A stretch of DNA of 34,440 nucleotides, from contig BJOX01000065.1 in the NCBI GenBank assembly GCA_009731375.1, positions 466,634 to 501,073 of the forward strand. The letters run 5' to 3'. This stretch comes from Paulinella micropora (Eukaryota; Cercozoa; Imbricatea; Euglyphida). A model generated the notes under the pieces. That model was not told the DNA's origin. It was given only the letters and a program-made list of their open reading frames with translations, and searched no databases. A program made the translations under genes and the position numbers. Shown here piece after piece: positions 1 through 34,096 of this stretch; position 1 is the first letter of the stretch, and each line of letters opens with the position of its first letter.

Positions 1-2
1 TG

Positions 3-37
3 TGGAGGACTGGATGCACATGGCCTTTTGGCTCAGC
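3..37. repeat. 35-bp direct repeat, left copy (right copy 486-520)
   Basis: Both copies begin TGGAGGACTGGATGCACATG and end GGCTCAGC, with no mismatch. They bracket the SINE-like segment. Confidence 0.85.
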
Positions 38-485
38 CATCATTATTATTATTACTATTACTATTATTATTATTATTATTATCATTATTATTATGGACAC
101 CGTGATAGCCCAGTGGTCAAGTTCTACCATCTGGGCCCTGTTGCCAGTTCGATTCCCGTCGGTGCCACCAGTATTTTCATTGAACATACCGGTCTATTTC
201 TGGACCAGTATTTTCATTGAACATACCGGCCCGTCTGGAAGTGTTGGAACTGCCCTTGCGGGGGTGTCATTAGAGCTTATCGTCAATTCTTCGTACTCCC
301 CTCACGGGTGAGACGATGGAGGCGCATGTGCAGAAATGCATCAGCCATTGACAGAGAAGCACTATTATTATTATTATTATATTTTGTTTTTTCCATGGGC
401 TGATTGGTATAAAGCTCCTAGAGTAATGTTCTATGCCGTCACTTCCTTTATTCCACCGATTGGTGTGGAGACTTTTTTTATGGAA
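38..485 (+). mobile_element. Putative tRNA-derived SINE insertion with simple-repeat ends
   Basis: The segment lies between two identical 35-bp copies (3-37 and 486-520). It contains (ATT)n at 45-94, the tRNA-like head, a 28-bp tandem pair (177-204 region and 212-229 region, both ending near 'CATTGAACATACCGG'), a unique body, and a second (ATT)n at 362-381. The 35-bp direct repeats may be an unusually long target-site duplication, or a separate local duplication. The segment is intronic and has no coding potential. Confidence 0.45.
96..170 (+). ncRNA. tRNA-like sequence with encoded CCA, probable SINE head
   Basis: The 7-bp acceptor stem (96-102 with 160-166) has one mismatch and is followed by ACCA (167-170). 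An A-box-like 'TAGCCCAGTGGTCAAG' (106-121) and a perfect B-box-like 'GTTCGATTCCC' (147-157) are present at tRNA spacing. The anticodon and T stems are poorly paired, so a working tRNA is unlikely. A tRNA-derived retroposon head carrying a polymerase III promoter fits better. The body appears to run to about 360 and ends in an (ATT)n tail. Confidence 0.6.
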
Positions 486-645
486 TGGAGGACTGGATGC
501 ACATGGCCTTTTGGCTCAGCAATTGGCAGGAGATACACTATATTTTGTTTTATTTATTTATTTATCTGTTTATGTATGGGTGCTTAACAACTTTGTTTCC
601 TCGTGAAGTATACAAATTTAAATGCTCTTTGTTGACACTATCTAG

Positions 646-23428
<22,783 letters not shown>

Positions 23429-24640
23429 AAGTCTGCAAGTGATTTATTCAAAATGACAGGCCATGACAAGATGGCAGATCTGAGGTCATCATAATTGCTT
23501 GGGGCTTGTCCACTTCTACGCCACGTATGAATTCTGGTTTCCGGACGCGAAAGAGCCACCCCAAGAACAAGCTGGCCTGGGGTGGCTTGTTAGTAACCGA
23601 AACCTGAGCTTTCGAGGTATCTCAGATTGGGCCTTTCAGATGTCAGGTGATTGCTTGGCGAGCGCAGCGTGATTATGGATATCAAACCAGAAAATTCTCT
23701 CGTCAGAACTTACTATCATCGTTTGTCCACCAGTCAGTCAACAGTTCTGTTGGCTGTTAGTTGTATGTCTAGATATATTCATGGGACCTCTAGTTCACCT
23801 CTTAAACACGTAAGTTGCATCAAATAGATGCCGCAAAACGAACCACGGCAAACTTCTGGCTTACCATGGATCATCATTTACTAAGAATCAATAAGTCAAT
23901 AATCAATACACTTTCATGTTACATGCATTATGTACTCATGTCAAGGGCAAGTCATCATCAAGCATGGACGCCAGTGAGAGGTGGTGGTAGTAGCAGTCTA
24001 GTCAGGTCCGCAGCTGAACAAGTATATCAAATCAACATGTCAGCCGAAACCCGCGGCAATTTCCGTCGAAGGCGGAGACATTCTTTGTACTCTTCATTGT
24101 TGGTTGGACTTTTGACGTACTATTTGTCAGATTTTTGTCGTTCCCTGACAACATGTCTGTATACTTCTTCCTCAGTTTACAAAATCGAAAGAAAAATCTG
24201 GGACAGATTAGTTGTAATACTATGGCTCCGAGTCGACCTTTGTGTATGGCTGCAAGTTGATCATTGTGATCGCAGTACTGAAGGCATTCAAGTGACAAAG
24301 TCATTCAACTTTGAAATCATTTTTTCTCGACAAATATTTTTGAGACACAAATACTCTGAGCACATCGTTACAAAGCGGCTCTTGGCGCAAGCATTCAAAC
24401 GATGTCATTGGCATTTTACATTGCCAGTGGACGATCATGACTGATGGAGAACGATGAGATAAACGTTGGTTAGTTTGCCACTTGAGTAAATGATTACGGT
24501 CCGTAGTTCAAGTATACTGTGCGATGCAACGGCTGAGGCAGCATCACACCGCACCATTTTGTCTTAACTTAAGTTCAACTAGTACAGTAGTTGGTAAGTC
24601 AGAGGCTGAGGCTGTCAACAGCTGGTCACCTCTGAAAGTT
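23429..24640. other. 3' flank of the fusion gene, about 1.2 kb of unique sequence
   Basis: This is presumably 3' UTR then intergenic DNA. There is no AATAAA close to the stop. A 10-bp stem with 14-nt loop occurs at 23554-23587 (AGCCACCCCA / TGGGGTGGCT). A 209-codon frame at 23815-24444 (+) and a 90-codon frame at 24032-24304 (-) overlap. Neither resembles a family I know, and their composition is not exon-like, so I do not call them genes. Confidence 0.6.
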
Positions 24641-24665
24641 CAACTTTTTTTTTTTTTTTTTTCAA

Positions 24666-24712
<47 letters not shown>

Positions 24713-24840
24713 CTTTTTTTTTTTTNNNNNNNNNNNNNNNNNNNNNNNNNNNNNNNNNNNNNNNNNNNNNNNNNNNNNNNNNNNNNNNNNNNNNNNNNNN
24801 NNNNNNNNNNNNNNNNNNNTTTTTTTTTTTTTCCTTAGCA
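24641..24840. repeat. Poly-T tract with sequence gap
   Basis: T runs flank 94 N (24726-24819). Probably the tail of a minus-strand retroposon or a collapsed homopolymer. Confidence 0.7.
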
Positions 24841-25042
24841 CTTTTTTTTTCCCAATCAAGCTTAATTGAAGAACGCTTGCTCAAGTTTTTGTAGAGCTGA
24901 AAAAGGAAGCATGTATTAATAAGTAGGCGAACATAAGTAAAACCTGGGCCCCCGGTGAACAAAGAGAGAAAATACTACACTGAGCCTTCCGCAGACCGTG
25001 CCTTAAAGTTGTTTTCTTAAGCTTTTCCGAGGCATCGTCCCA

Positions 25043-25095
25043 CTCAATCCTACGAGTGGCAAGTTTCTATTAAAAGAGTGTTTGCGTAAAAAAAA
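25043..25095 (+). mobile_element. Poly-A-ended dispersed repeat fragment, copy 2
   Basis: The block ends GGCAAGTTTCTATTAAAAG...GCGTA8. It matches the reverse complement of 14608-14661 with two differences. A shared 3' end finishing in poly-A is the mark of a retroposed SINE or LINE tail. Confidence 0.6.
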
Positions 25096-25555
25096 TTCTT
25101 CCCCCGTTTCCCACTCCGATTCAGTTCTCAGCTGAGGCTCTTCTCAGGCTAGGCTAGGTCAGTTTCCTTTCTTTGCAGTTTTCTTCTCAGACTCATCTTC
25201 CTTTCTTCATTTTTTGTTTTTTATTTATTACGGATAGTAGTCAGTGACTGAGTATTTACAGTAGATGACTCGATCAGATGTTGATCGAAAGGGGTTAAGG
25301 GGGTGAAATAATAATGACCGACATATGTAAATTGGATGGATTTATTAATAGTGCCGTGGGACGCCTAACGTAATGGGTTTGAAGTTTATTAATACTAATA
25401 ATAACTAATATTCAAGTTTTTAGTACTTTTGGATGATCTGCTTGCGGATTAAAGTGTCGATTGGGCATCGTGGCTTCTAACGAAGTCTCTCGGCAAACCG
25501 GAGTGTAAAAGGTACTAGGTCCGTGAGTGACCGGGTAATTACCTAATCAACGGTT

Positions 25556-26085
25556 ATGAGCCGCTGGGAATACGATTTTCGGCACAATGCGAGTAGCATG
25601 AGACAGTTGATGTCTCACACACCAGTGTTTAGCGGAAACAAAAAGGATTTGCAAAGCTGTAATTACCAGATAGAGAAGTGTGCATATGGTATTAACACTA
25701 CTCTCGGGGACATGTTCCATGATGCGTTTAAAGACCATAAAGCAGCGAAAGCGAAATATGGATTCGACAGAGATTGCATGAGCCGGAAAAGCAGAACAAA
25801 TGGACGAACCGAGAGAACCACATGAAGTGGACACACCAGATGGAACAGATGATGAAGACGAAACACAACAACAAACGAGACAAAGAGGCAGCAGAACACC
25901 AGAGCAAAAGGCACCGACAGAGAAACCACCCAACTGGAAAGATCTCACAAACTGAGGAAGAGAAGAAAGTATGGGAAGAGAGAGCGGCGAACAGAAGAAA
26001 GAAGAGGTCGATAACAAGAACAAACAAAGACGTGTATTTGCTGAGAAAGAAAAAGTACAGAGAGAACAACAATACCTACATGTAG
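25556..26085 (+). pseudogene. Broken, weakly gag-like ORF region
   Basis: The frame from ATG 25556 to 25825 contains 'PVFSGNKKDLQSCNYQIEKC', reminiscent of the N-terminal capsid region of LTR-retrotransposon Gag. Different frames then carry a charged Asp/Gln/Arg/Pro-rich stretch (25800-25950) and a Lys/Arg-rich stretch (25940-26085). A hydrophobic segment near 26090-26150 could be a membrane helix in yet another frame. The frame switches suggest decay. No terminal repeats, protease or reverse transcriptase are visible, so the identity is tentative. Confidence 0.25.
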
Positions 26086-26207
26086 CTGGCATCGCTGTCA
26101 GTGTCGTTGGTGTGGTTGTTGTGGTTCTATTGTGTGTCGCTAGTTGCAATGGTGCTGCTCAGAAGTGGCATGGCCTCCGTGGTGTCTGTTGGGTGGGTTA
26201 TCGCCTG

Positions 26208-26236
26208 CAACATACATACATACATACATACATACA

Positions 26237-26270
<34 letters not shown>

Positions 26271-26335
26271 CATACATACATATATACCATTACGTATACA
26301 TACATACATACATACATACATACATACATACATAC
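26208..26335. repeat. (CATA)n microsatellite
   Basis: CATA units with a short TATATACCATTACG interruption. Confidence 0.9.
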
Positions 26336-26434
26336 AGAAGCACATACAGGCCGTTTCCATGGTGTATGTGTATGCTAGGAAGATTTTGATGTATGTTAGT
26401 GTGATAAGAAAAGGGTAGAGTACATGTGTGAGTA

Positions 26435-27306
26435 NNNNNNNNNNNNNNNNNNNNNNNNNNNNNNNNNNNNNNNNNNNNNNNNNNNNNNNNNNNNNNNNNN
26501 NNNNNNNNNNNNNNNNNNNNNNNNNNNNNNNNNNNNNNNNNNNNNNNNNNNNNNNNNNNNNNNNNNNNNNNNNNNNNNNNNNNNNNNNNNNNNNNNNNNN
26601 NNNNNNNNNNNNNNNNNNNNNNNNNNNNNNNNNNNNNNNNNNNNNNNNNNNNNNNNNNNNNNNNNNNNNNNNNNNNNNNNNNNNNNNNNNNNNNNNNNNN
26701 NNNNNNNNNNNNNNNNNNNNNNNNNNNNNNNNNNNNNNNNNNNNNNNNNNNNNNNNNNNNNNNNNNNNNNNNNNNNNNNNNNNNNNNNNNNNNNNNNNNN
26801 NNNNNNNNNNNNNNNNNNNNNNNNNNNNNNNNNNNNNNNNNNNNNNNNNNNNNNNNNNNNNNNNNNNNNNNNNNNNNNNNNNNNNNNNNNNNNNNNNNNN
26901 NNNNNNNNNNNNNNNNNNNNNNNNNNNNNNNNNNNNNNNNNNNNNNNNNNNNNNNNNNNNNNNNNNNNNNNNNNNNNNNNNNNNNNNNNNNNNNNNNNNN
27001 NNNNNNNNNNNNNNNNNNNNNNNNNNNNNNNNNNNNNNNNNNNNNNNNNNNNNNNNNNNNNNNNNNNNNNNNNNNNNNNNNNNNNNNNNNNNNNNNNNNN
27101 NNNNNNNNNNNNNNNNNNNNNNNNNNNNNNNNNNNNNNNNNNNNNNNNNNNNNNNNNNNNNNNNNNNNNNNNNNNNNNNNNNNNNNNNNNNNNNNNNNNN
27201 NNNNNNNNNNNNNNNNNNNNNNNNNNNNNNNNNNNNNNNNNNNNNNNNNNNNNNNNNNNNNNNNNNNNNNNNNNNNNNNNNNNNNNNNNNNNNNNNNNNN
27301 NNNNNN
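26435..27306. other. Assembly gap of 872 N
   Basis: Run of N. The right flank is (GAA)n, so the missing sequence is likely simple repeat. Smaller gaps lie at 16655-16753, 18190-18199, 20316-20408, 24726-24819, 28985-29058, 30039-30048, 31129-31138 and 32124-32133. Confidence 1.
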
Positions 27307-27513
27307 GAAGAAAAAGAAGAAGAAGAAGAAGAAGAAGAAGAAGAAGAAGAAGAAGAAGAAGATGATGATGATGATGATGATGATGATGGTGGTGGTGAAG
27401 AAGAAGAAGAAGAAGAAGAAGAAGAAGAAGAAGAAGAAGAAGAAGAAGAAGAAGAAGAAGAAGAAGAGGAAGATGAAGATGAAGAATAAGGAGGAGGAGG
27501 AGGATGAGGTTAT

Positions 27514-27576
<63 letters not shown>

Positions 27577-27763
27577 TTCTTGATAGAAGAAGAAGAAGAA
27601 GAAGAAGAAGAAGAAGAAGAAGAAGAAGAAGAAGAAGAAGAAGAAGAAAAAGAAGAAAAAGAAGAAGAAGAAGAAGAAGAAGAAGAAGAAGAAGAAGAAG
27701 AAGAAGAAGAAGAAGAAGAAGAAGAAGAAGAGAAGGAGAAGAGGAAGAAGAGAAGGAGAAGAG

Positions 27764-27795
<32 letters not shown>

Positions 27796-27940
27796 AGAAG
27801 AAGAAGAAGAGGAGGAGGAGGAGGAGGAGGAGGAGGAGGAAGAGGTGGAGGGAGCTGGAGGTGGAGGTGGAGCTGGAGGTGGAGGTGAAGGAGATAGAGG
27901 AGGAAGAGGAGGAGGAGATAGAGGAGGAAGAGGATATAAC
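27307..27940. repeat. Purine tract: (GAA)n, (GAT)n, (TAG)n, (GGA)n
   Basis: More than 600 bp of triplet repeat. Long Glu, Arg or Ser frames here are artefacts of the repeat. Confidence 0.92.
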
Positions 27941-28093
27941 GACATCAATATATGCAGACATACATACATCCGTACGTATGGCTAGACATGAATGCAAACA
28001 TGTACACATACATACATACATACAAACACACACACACACACACATACATACATACATACAACATACATACATACATACATACATACATACACT

Positions 28094-28129
<36 letters not shown>

Positions 28130-28175
28130 CGTACAACATGCGCATACCTACTCGTGATTGCACACACACACACAC

Positions 28176-28207
<32 letters not shown>

Positions 28208-28341
28208 GCAGACATGTATTAAATTTAGACAAGCTAGCCTATTAGCTCGAGCTAGCTATTTGTTACATAGACATATAAATATGTATCCATGTATGGATAC
28301 ACACATATATACAAAAGTACATGCATAATATGGATACAGGG

Positions 28342-28438
<97 letters not shown>
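27941..28438. repeat. CATA, CA, TA and GA repeats
   Basis: (CATA)n and (CA)n run 28000-28205, with (TA)n at 28100-28127. A largely unique stretch follows to 28344, then (GA)n at 28345-28437. No gene seen. Confidence 0.85.
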
Positions 28439-28439
<1 letters not shown>

Positions 28440-28464
28440 AGTGCGCCCGGTGCACCTTTGAATT
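28439..28464 (-). CDS. Candidate 26-nt minus-strand exon
   Basis: On the minus strand this islet follows TATTCTCAG and is followed by GTCTCTCT, good acceptor and donor contexts next to a (TC)n tract. Frame and product are unknown. It may belong to the kinase-like gene at 30089-30154. Confidence 0.25.
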
Positions 28465-28854
28465 CTGAGAATACATAACAAAACAAAGAATATGTAGGGG
28501 CGGAGGGAAATAGTGAGTGAGTAAGCGAGTGAGCGAGTGAGCGAGCGAGTGAGTGAGCGAGTGAGAGCAGAAAAGGGGAAAAGAGCCATTGTCATTACGA
28601 GAGAGATAGATGACAATAAGTGAAGTGTATTTGATATATTTGAGGGACATACACTTAAGCTTATTACTCAAGTTAACATGCAAACAAAATGTGGATTGTG
28701 CCTGAATATAAATCACATACATGATTATGCATGCATACATAATATACATGCATAGATTGCATACAAATATACATATACATATAGAAATGGAAGATGATGA
28801 TGTAAGTGGGATTTGTCTATGAACTGCATGGTGTCCGTTGCCCAGCCCACCTTG

Positions 28855-28885
28855 GTGTGCATGTGTGTGTGTGTGTGTGTGTGTC

Positions 28886-28984
<99 letters not shown>

Positions 28985-29058
28985 NNNNNNNNNNNNNNNN
29001 NNNNNNNNNNNNNNNNNNNNNNNNNNNNNNNNNNNNNNNNNNNNNNNNNNNNNNNNNN

Positions 29059-29102
<44 letters not shown>

Positions 29103-29166
29103 TTTATCTGTATCAACAACAACAACAACAATAACAAAAGAAAGAGACAAGCAAACACACTGACAC

Positions 29167-29198
<32 letters not shown>

Positions 29199-29237
29199 CA
29201 CACACACACACAAACACACACACACACAAACACAAAC

Positions 29238-29272
<35 letters not shown>

Positions 29273-29640
29273 CACATACACACACACACACACACACATG
29301 CATACACAGACACACACACACACACGCACACATATATATATACACACAAACACATACATACACACAAAACCAAAACAACAACCACAACAACCACAACAAC
29401 CACAACAACCACAAACAACCACAAACAACCACAAACAAAAACCACCACAACCACTACAACAACCACAACAACCACAACGACCACAGCGATTACGACGACG
29501 ACAACAAACAACAACTGGTACCATAACAACGACAACGACGACTACGACGACGACGACGACGACGACTACGACAACTACGACGACGACAACAAGAACAACA
29601 ACAACAACAAACAAAGGATAGAGAGCGAGAAGGAGGAGAT
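28855..29640. repeat. GT, GA, CA, CAA and CGA repeats
   Basis: (GT)n 28857-28900, (GA)n 28901-29098 around a 74-N gap, (CA)n 29157-29370, then (CAA)n and (CGA)n to 29610. No coding sequence is supported. Confidence 0.9.
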
Positions 29641-29642
29641 AG

Positions 29643-29710
<68 letters not shown>

Positions 29711-29744
29711 TAAATCCATGCAAGACTTGGTAATTCTTTACTAC

Positions 29745-29780
29745 CTTGCACAGCGTCGGGCACGCGATAGGTCGACAGGC
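29745..29780 (-). CDS. Candidate 36-nt minus-strand exon
   Basis: On the minus strand it is preceded by GTGTCAAG and followed by GTAGTAAAG. One frame reads 'LSTYRVPDAVQ' (phase 1 in and out), which could follow the LID segment of a nucleotide kinase. The phase does not match the donor at 30089, so an intervening exon near the gap at 30039 would be needed. Confidence 0.3.
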
Positions 29781-30088
29781 CTTGACACATCACAGCATCA
29801 TCAACAAAAACAACGATCATAACAAACAACAGCAAGAGCCATACCAACAGCAACAATAGCAGCAACAATAACACCAGCAACAATAACAAGCACGACAAAA
29901 TATCATCACCATCAGCATCATCAAAACAACAACAACGACTACAACAACGACGACGACAACAACAGCGACAACGACGACGACGACAGCAACAACCACAATT
30001 CAATAACGACCAAGTGACCAATGTCTAGATGACCTATGNNNNNNNNNNAGAATGACGCAGACAGACACAGACAGGCAATACGAGTTAC
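29781..30088. other. Intron-like CAA/CGA-rich stretch with a 10-N gap
   Basis: Irregular (CAA)n and (ACG)n sequence (29797-29997), short unique flanks and the gap 30039-30048. If the minus-strand gene is real, this is its intron. Confidence 0.5.
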
Positions 30089-30154
30089 TTGCAGTCTGTT
30101 TTGTATTGTCTTGAGGTTGTCGTCTGAGCGTCCCTCCTGTCGCCCTAGCAGCCG
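30089..30154 (-). CDS. Exon of an adenylate/UMP-CMP kinase-like gene (LID region)
   Basis: The minus-strand exon of 22 codons lies between a GTGCTGCAG acceptor and a GTAACT donor. Its product reads 'RLLGRQEGRSDDNLKTIQNR' plus Leu-Gln. This matches the 'RLL.R...GR.DDN..TI..RL' signature of the nucleoside monophosphate kinase family, where the Arg and Asp-Asp-Asn residues form the LID and grip phosphate. The segment is about two residues shorter than the usual RLLxRGxxSGRxDDN. The enzyme moves phosphate between ATP and AMP, UMP or CMP. The P-loop exon was not found in the window, so gene extent is unknown. Confidence 0.55.
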
Positions 30155-30159
30155 CTGCA

Positions 30160-30661
30160 GCACCACACGCATGCGCGTGTGAGTGCGGCGTGTGATTGCG
30201 GCGTGTGAGTGTGGCGTGTGAGTGTGGCGTGTGAGTGTGGCGTGTGGCATGTGCATGTGCATGTGCATGTGAGTGTGCATGTGCTGGCAGGGGTGTCGAT
30301 GTATGTATGTATGTATGCATGTATGTATGTATGTATGGTGGTCTGACCTTGACGCACAGTTCGTCGGAGAGGTCGAAAAACAATACAAACTACACACACA
30401 TAGGTAACAGTAATAGAAAAACAACGCAAACTACACACACATCGACAACAGCAATAGGAGAACAACATAAACTACACACATATCGACAACAGCAATAGAA
30501 CAACAACACAAACCACACACACACACACACACATCGATAACAGCAAAAATAAAACAACACCACAAGCTAGGCATACATCGACAACAGCAATATCAAAACA
30601 ACACAAACTACACACCCATTGATAACAACAATAGAAAAACTACACAAGATACACACACACA

Positions 30662-30692
<31 letters not shown>

Positions 30693-30728
30693 GCATGCAC
30701 ACACACACATGCACACACACACACACAC

Positions 30729-30784
<56 letters not shown>

Positions 30785-31003
30785 GGAGAGAGCTGTATAT
30801 ACACACATACAGAGAGGACTTACCCACAACAAGCACATACACACACGTGAACAGACACACATAGGCACATACATACGGACATATATACACACGTACGTGG
30901 TCAATTGCTAAGCATCTACCTACCCATTACCTACCCTCACGATCTCTACTCTCTACCTAGCTATCAAACATATTTCTGTCTCAACTTGAAACGGCTTTCT
31001 TAC
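30160..31003. repeat. GTGTG minisatellite, CACA arrays and unique patches
   Basis: A ~12-bp GTGTGAGTGCGGC minisatellite (30175-30250), TATG (30299-30336), a ~50-bp imperfect tandem of CAACAGCAATAGAAAAACAA (30400-30640) and (CA)n (30650-30785) fill this stretch. Confidence 0.85.
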
Positions 31004-31042
31004 CAAAGTCATTGAAGAACGCCGCAGCGGAAATTGAACCGC
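31004..31042 (-). CDS. Candidate 39-nt minus-strand exon
   Basis: On the minus strand it lies between CATCTCATGCAG and GTAAGAAAG, both strong splice contexts. In the phase 1 frame it reads 'GSISAAAFFNDF'. Product unknown; likely the same minus-strand gene as 30089-30154. Confidence 0.4.
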
Positions 31043-31541
31043 CTGCATGAGATGGTTGGGTCGGTTTTTTCAGGAGCATTGTGTGTGCGTGGATTTGGGG
31101 GGGGGGGGGGGGGGGGAAAAACAGGGGGNNNNNNNNNNGAAAAAGAGGCACAACGTCGACGGCTGGATAACTGCAATAGATGAAAACATGTGATAGAAAC
31201 ATTTAAACGTGCATAAATGCATACATAAATACATAGATACGAACAGAAACACAGATGTATACAGATGTGGAATTGCTTGTACTCATGTATTAGTTTTCAT
31301 TGTTGGTTTGTTCGTTTGTTCGTTTGTTGGTTTGCTTGATTTGCTTGGTTGATTGATAGGCATAATGTTAATGGCAAACCGACGTATGAATATGGATATA
31401 TGTATGTGCATATGTATTGAATGCATACAGGTGGATGTCAGGCATATGTGCATGTCGGCAACGGGCTCAGGGCGAAGTATGAATATGCAAGTATGCATTA
31501 TGTGCACATGTATTGATTGTGTGCATGTCTCGGTTTGCAAC

Positions 31542-31578
31542 CGGCGCAGGGCGAAGTCCAGCAAGACCAGCCCACCAC
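31542..31578 (-). CDS. Candidate 37-nt minus-strand exon
   Basis: On the minus strand it follows GCAACTGCAG and precedes GTTGCAAAC. One frame reads 'GGLVLLDFALR'. Its tail is partly echoed at about 31455-31480, the same behaviour as exons of the plus-strand gene, which supports it as a real exon. Confidence 0.35.
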
Positions 31579-31619
31579 CTGCAGTTGCACACACATACAT
31601 ACATATATACATGTAAAAA

Positions 31620-31666
31620 CATTGATGGATGGATAGATGAAGGGATGGATAGATAGATAGATAACG

Positions 31667-31756
<90 letters not shown>
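31620..31756. repeat. (GATA)n microsatellite
   Basis: GATA units border the inverted dispersed repeat. Confidence 0.9.
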
Positions 31757-31758
<2 letters not shown>

Positions 31759-32285
31759 TGTTTAATCTATGGGCGTGGCTTAGCTCGAAAAGCCATGGCC
31801 TCCTATACTACCCCCGACAAGAACTTTCAGCACCGGCCAAGCTGCACACCAACCACTGTCTCGCTGTGGTTGGTGTCTGTGCCCAGTTCAAGCCGAAAGG
31901 TAGCCGAGCCCTTTTGAACTATACGGGACAACACTAGAACACTCCCCAGGAGCGTGTGCCCTAAGGAGATGATGCCACAAACAAGCCGAGGTTTCAGGAG
32001 TTCACGCTCGTTGTGAGTTACCTTCTACAACCCCGACTTCATCAACCCTTTGCATCACGCCCCGACTTCATCAGCCATGGTCAGGAGTTGGTTGCCTGTT
32101 TAGCCCTTGCGCTGCGCGCGATTNNNNNNNNNNACGCCCCGACTTCATCAGCCATGGTCAGGAGTTGGTCGCCTGTTTAGCCCTTGCGCTGCGCGCGATT
32201 AACGGCGGACACAAAATCGTCATTGTAGGAGATAGTTAGATCTGAACCCTAGGCTGAGTTGCCAGTGGCAGAGACCGTCTCCAGG

Positions 32286-32286
<1 letters not shown>
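31757..32286 (-). mobile_element. Dispersed ~460-bp repeat, copy 2 (inverted), broken by a 10-N gap
   Basis: Reverse complement of 7441-7900. It is longer because a 67-bp segment appears on both sides of the gap (32057-32123 and 32134-32200, one mismatch), which is probably an unmerged contig overlap. It is flanked by (GATA)n on both sides, as copy 1 is by (TATC)n. Confidence 0.75.
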
Positions 32287-32357
<71 letters not shown>

Positions 32358-32810
32358 TATGCATACATATAGTACGTGCATGCATACACACATAGATACA
32401 CATATACTGATGTATATACATACATGTATGCATGCATATACAATATATAAGCATAAAACAAACACCTACATTAAACTCAGACAATATAACTCAGACAGCT
32501 TGATGATAATGATTACCGGAGGCGCCAATGGCAGAGAAGAAAATTGCATAGCTGCTCCATGTCCGCCTGTTCAATCCAAGGTGGTGATAGCCAGTGTATG
32601 ATGGTACGTGGTTGCCTGTTTAATCGTTGTGTTGGTGTTTCTGGTTTTGTGTTTTGCTTTTTGACAGACTGGCTGATTCCGTGGTCACCACGTTGTAGTT
32701 TCTTACGTCATGTTTCTCATGTTAAATTTTTTTATCTTAATGTTGTGTTGTATTGTGGCAGCTATCGTATTGTGTTCAATTGTCTTGTTTTCTCTTGTGT
32801 TGTGTTGAGA
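32287..32810. other. GATA array and unique AT-rich sequence
   Basis: (GATA)n runs 32287-32357, followed by about 450 bp of unique sequence. A short open stretch near 32515-32600 has exon-like composition, but I could not place splice sites for it on either strand. Confidence 0.5.
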
Positions 32811-33285
32811 GCAGGCGTTGCTGTAATTGCGTGCGCACTCAAAGAGCAAAAAGAAAATAGATTTAAAACGAAAGATAGTACAACGGAATACAATATAATA
32901 ATCATAAAATTAGGTGTGCAGACCAAATATGGTTATCGTTGTGTGCGCACTCAAAGAGCAGCAAGACAAGAAAACACAGTACGATAGATAGCAAAACAAA
33001 ATGCAATATAATAATTATAAATTGGATGTGCAGACCAGACGTGGCTGTCGTTGTGTGCGCGCTCAGAGATCAACAACAGAATACAAAACGATTAGCACAA
33101 CTTAATACAATACAGAAATCATAAAATTGGACGTGCAGAGCAGACGTGGCTATCGTTGTGCGCGCGCTCAAAGGTTAACAAGACAACAGAACACAATACA
33201 ATAGAATACAATCTAATACTTTTAAAAAAAGTTGGGTGTGCAGACCAGACGTTGCTATCGTTGTGTGCGCGCTCAAAGAGCAGTG
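32811..33285. repeat. Five-copy tandem array of ~105-112 bp
   Basis: Units share a conserved ~45-bp core (CAGACGTGGCTATCGTTGTG then TGCGCGCTCAAAGAG), with cores at about 32831, 32943, 33055, 33160 and 33265, separated by variable AT-rich spacers. The fifth core overlaps the candidate minus-strand exon 33246-33324, so the array may be echoes of that exon's tail. Confidence 0.88.
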
Positions 33286-33324
33286 TGGTGCACTTGACCA
33301 AGAAGAAGTTGCCACCCACCACCC
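33246..33324 (-). CDS. Candidate 79-nt minus-strand exon
   Basis: On the minus strand it follows GATCTGGTGCAG and precedes GTCTGCACAC. The open frame reads 'VVGGNFFLVKCTTLLFERAH' then 'NDSNV' (phase 1 in, 2 out). Family not recognised. A plus-strand reading with donor GTAAGG at 33342 is also possible, so the strand is not certain. Confidence 0.35.
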
Positions 33325-33440
33325 CTGCACCAGATCAGTAAGGCAAGCGAGCAAGTTGTATTGCATACACAAGCACACAAGAATTCACTATATATGCATA
33401 CATACAAACATCCAAGTGAATTTACATGCATGGCATACAC

Positions 33441-34063
<623 letters not shown>

Positions 34064-34092
34064 CGCCGATGGAGCCGCACGCCACTCGGTAC
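34064..34092 (-). CDS. Candidate 29-nt minus-strand exon
   Basis: On the minus strand it lies between CTATCTCCAG and GTCACCC, just after a TATC tract, as for many acceptors of the plus-strand gene. Frame and product unknown. Confidence 0.25.
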
Positions 34093-34096
34093 CTGG

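Noticed and set aside
23815-24444. 209-codon ORF downstream of the fusion gene
   Set aside because: Its composition is unlike the exons, it shows no family motif and it overlaps an opposite-strand frame; chance is likely.
26435-28099. Very long minus- and plus-strand frames across 26.4-28.1 kb
   Set aside because: They run through the 872-N gap and (GAA)n repeat; there is no real coding signal.
31776-31895. A-box- and B-box-like words in the dispersed repeat copy 2
   Set aside because: They are ~110 bp apart, too far for a normal tRNA-type promoter, and each match is only partial.
32811-33285. CRISPR-like look of conserved cores with variable spacers
   Set aside because: The cores are 45 bp and imperfect, there are no cas genes, and the DNA is plainly eukaryotic; it is a tandem array.
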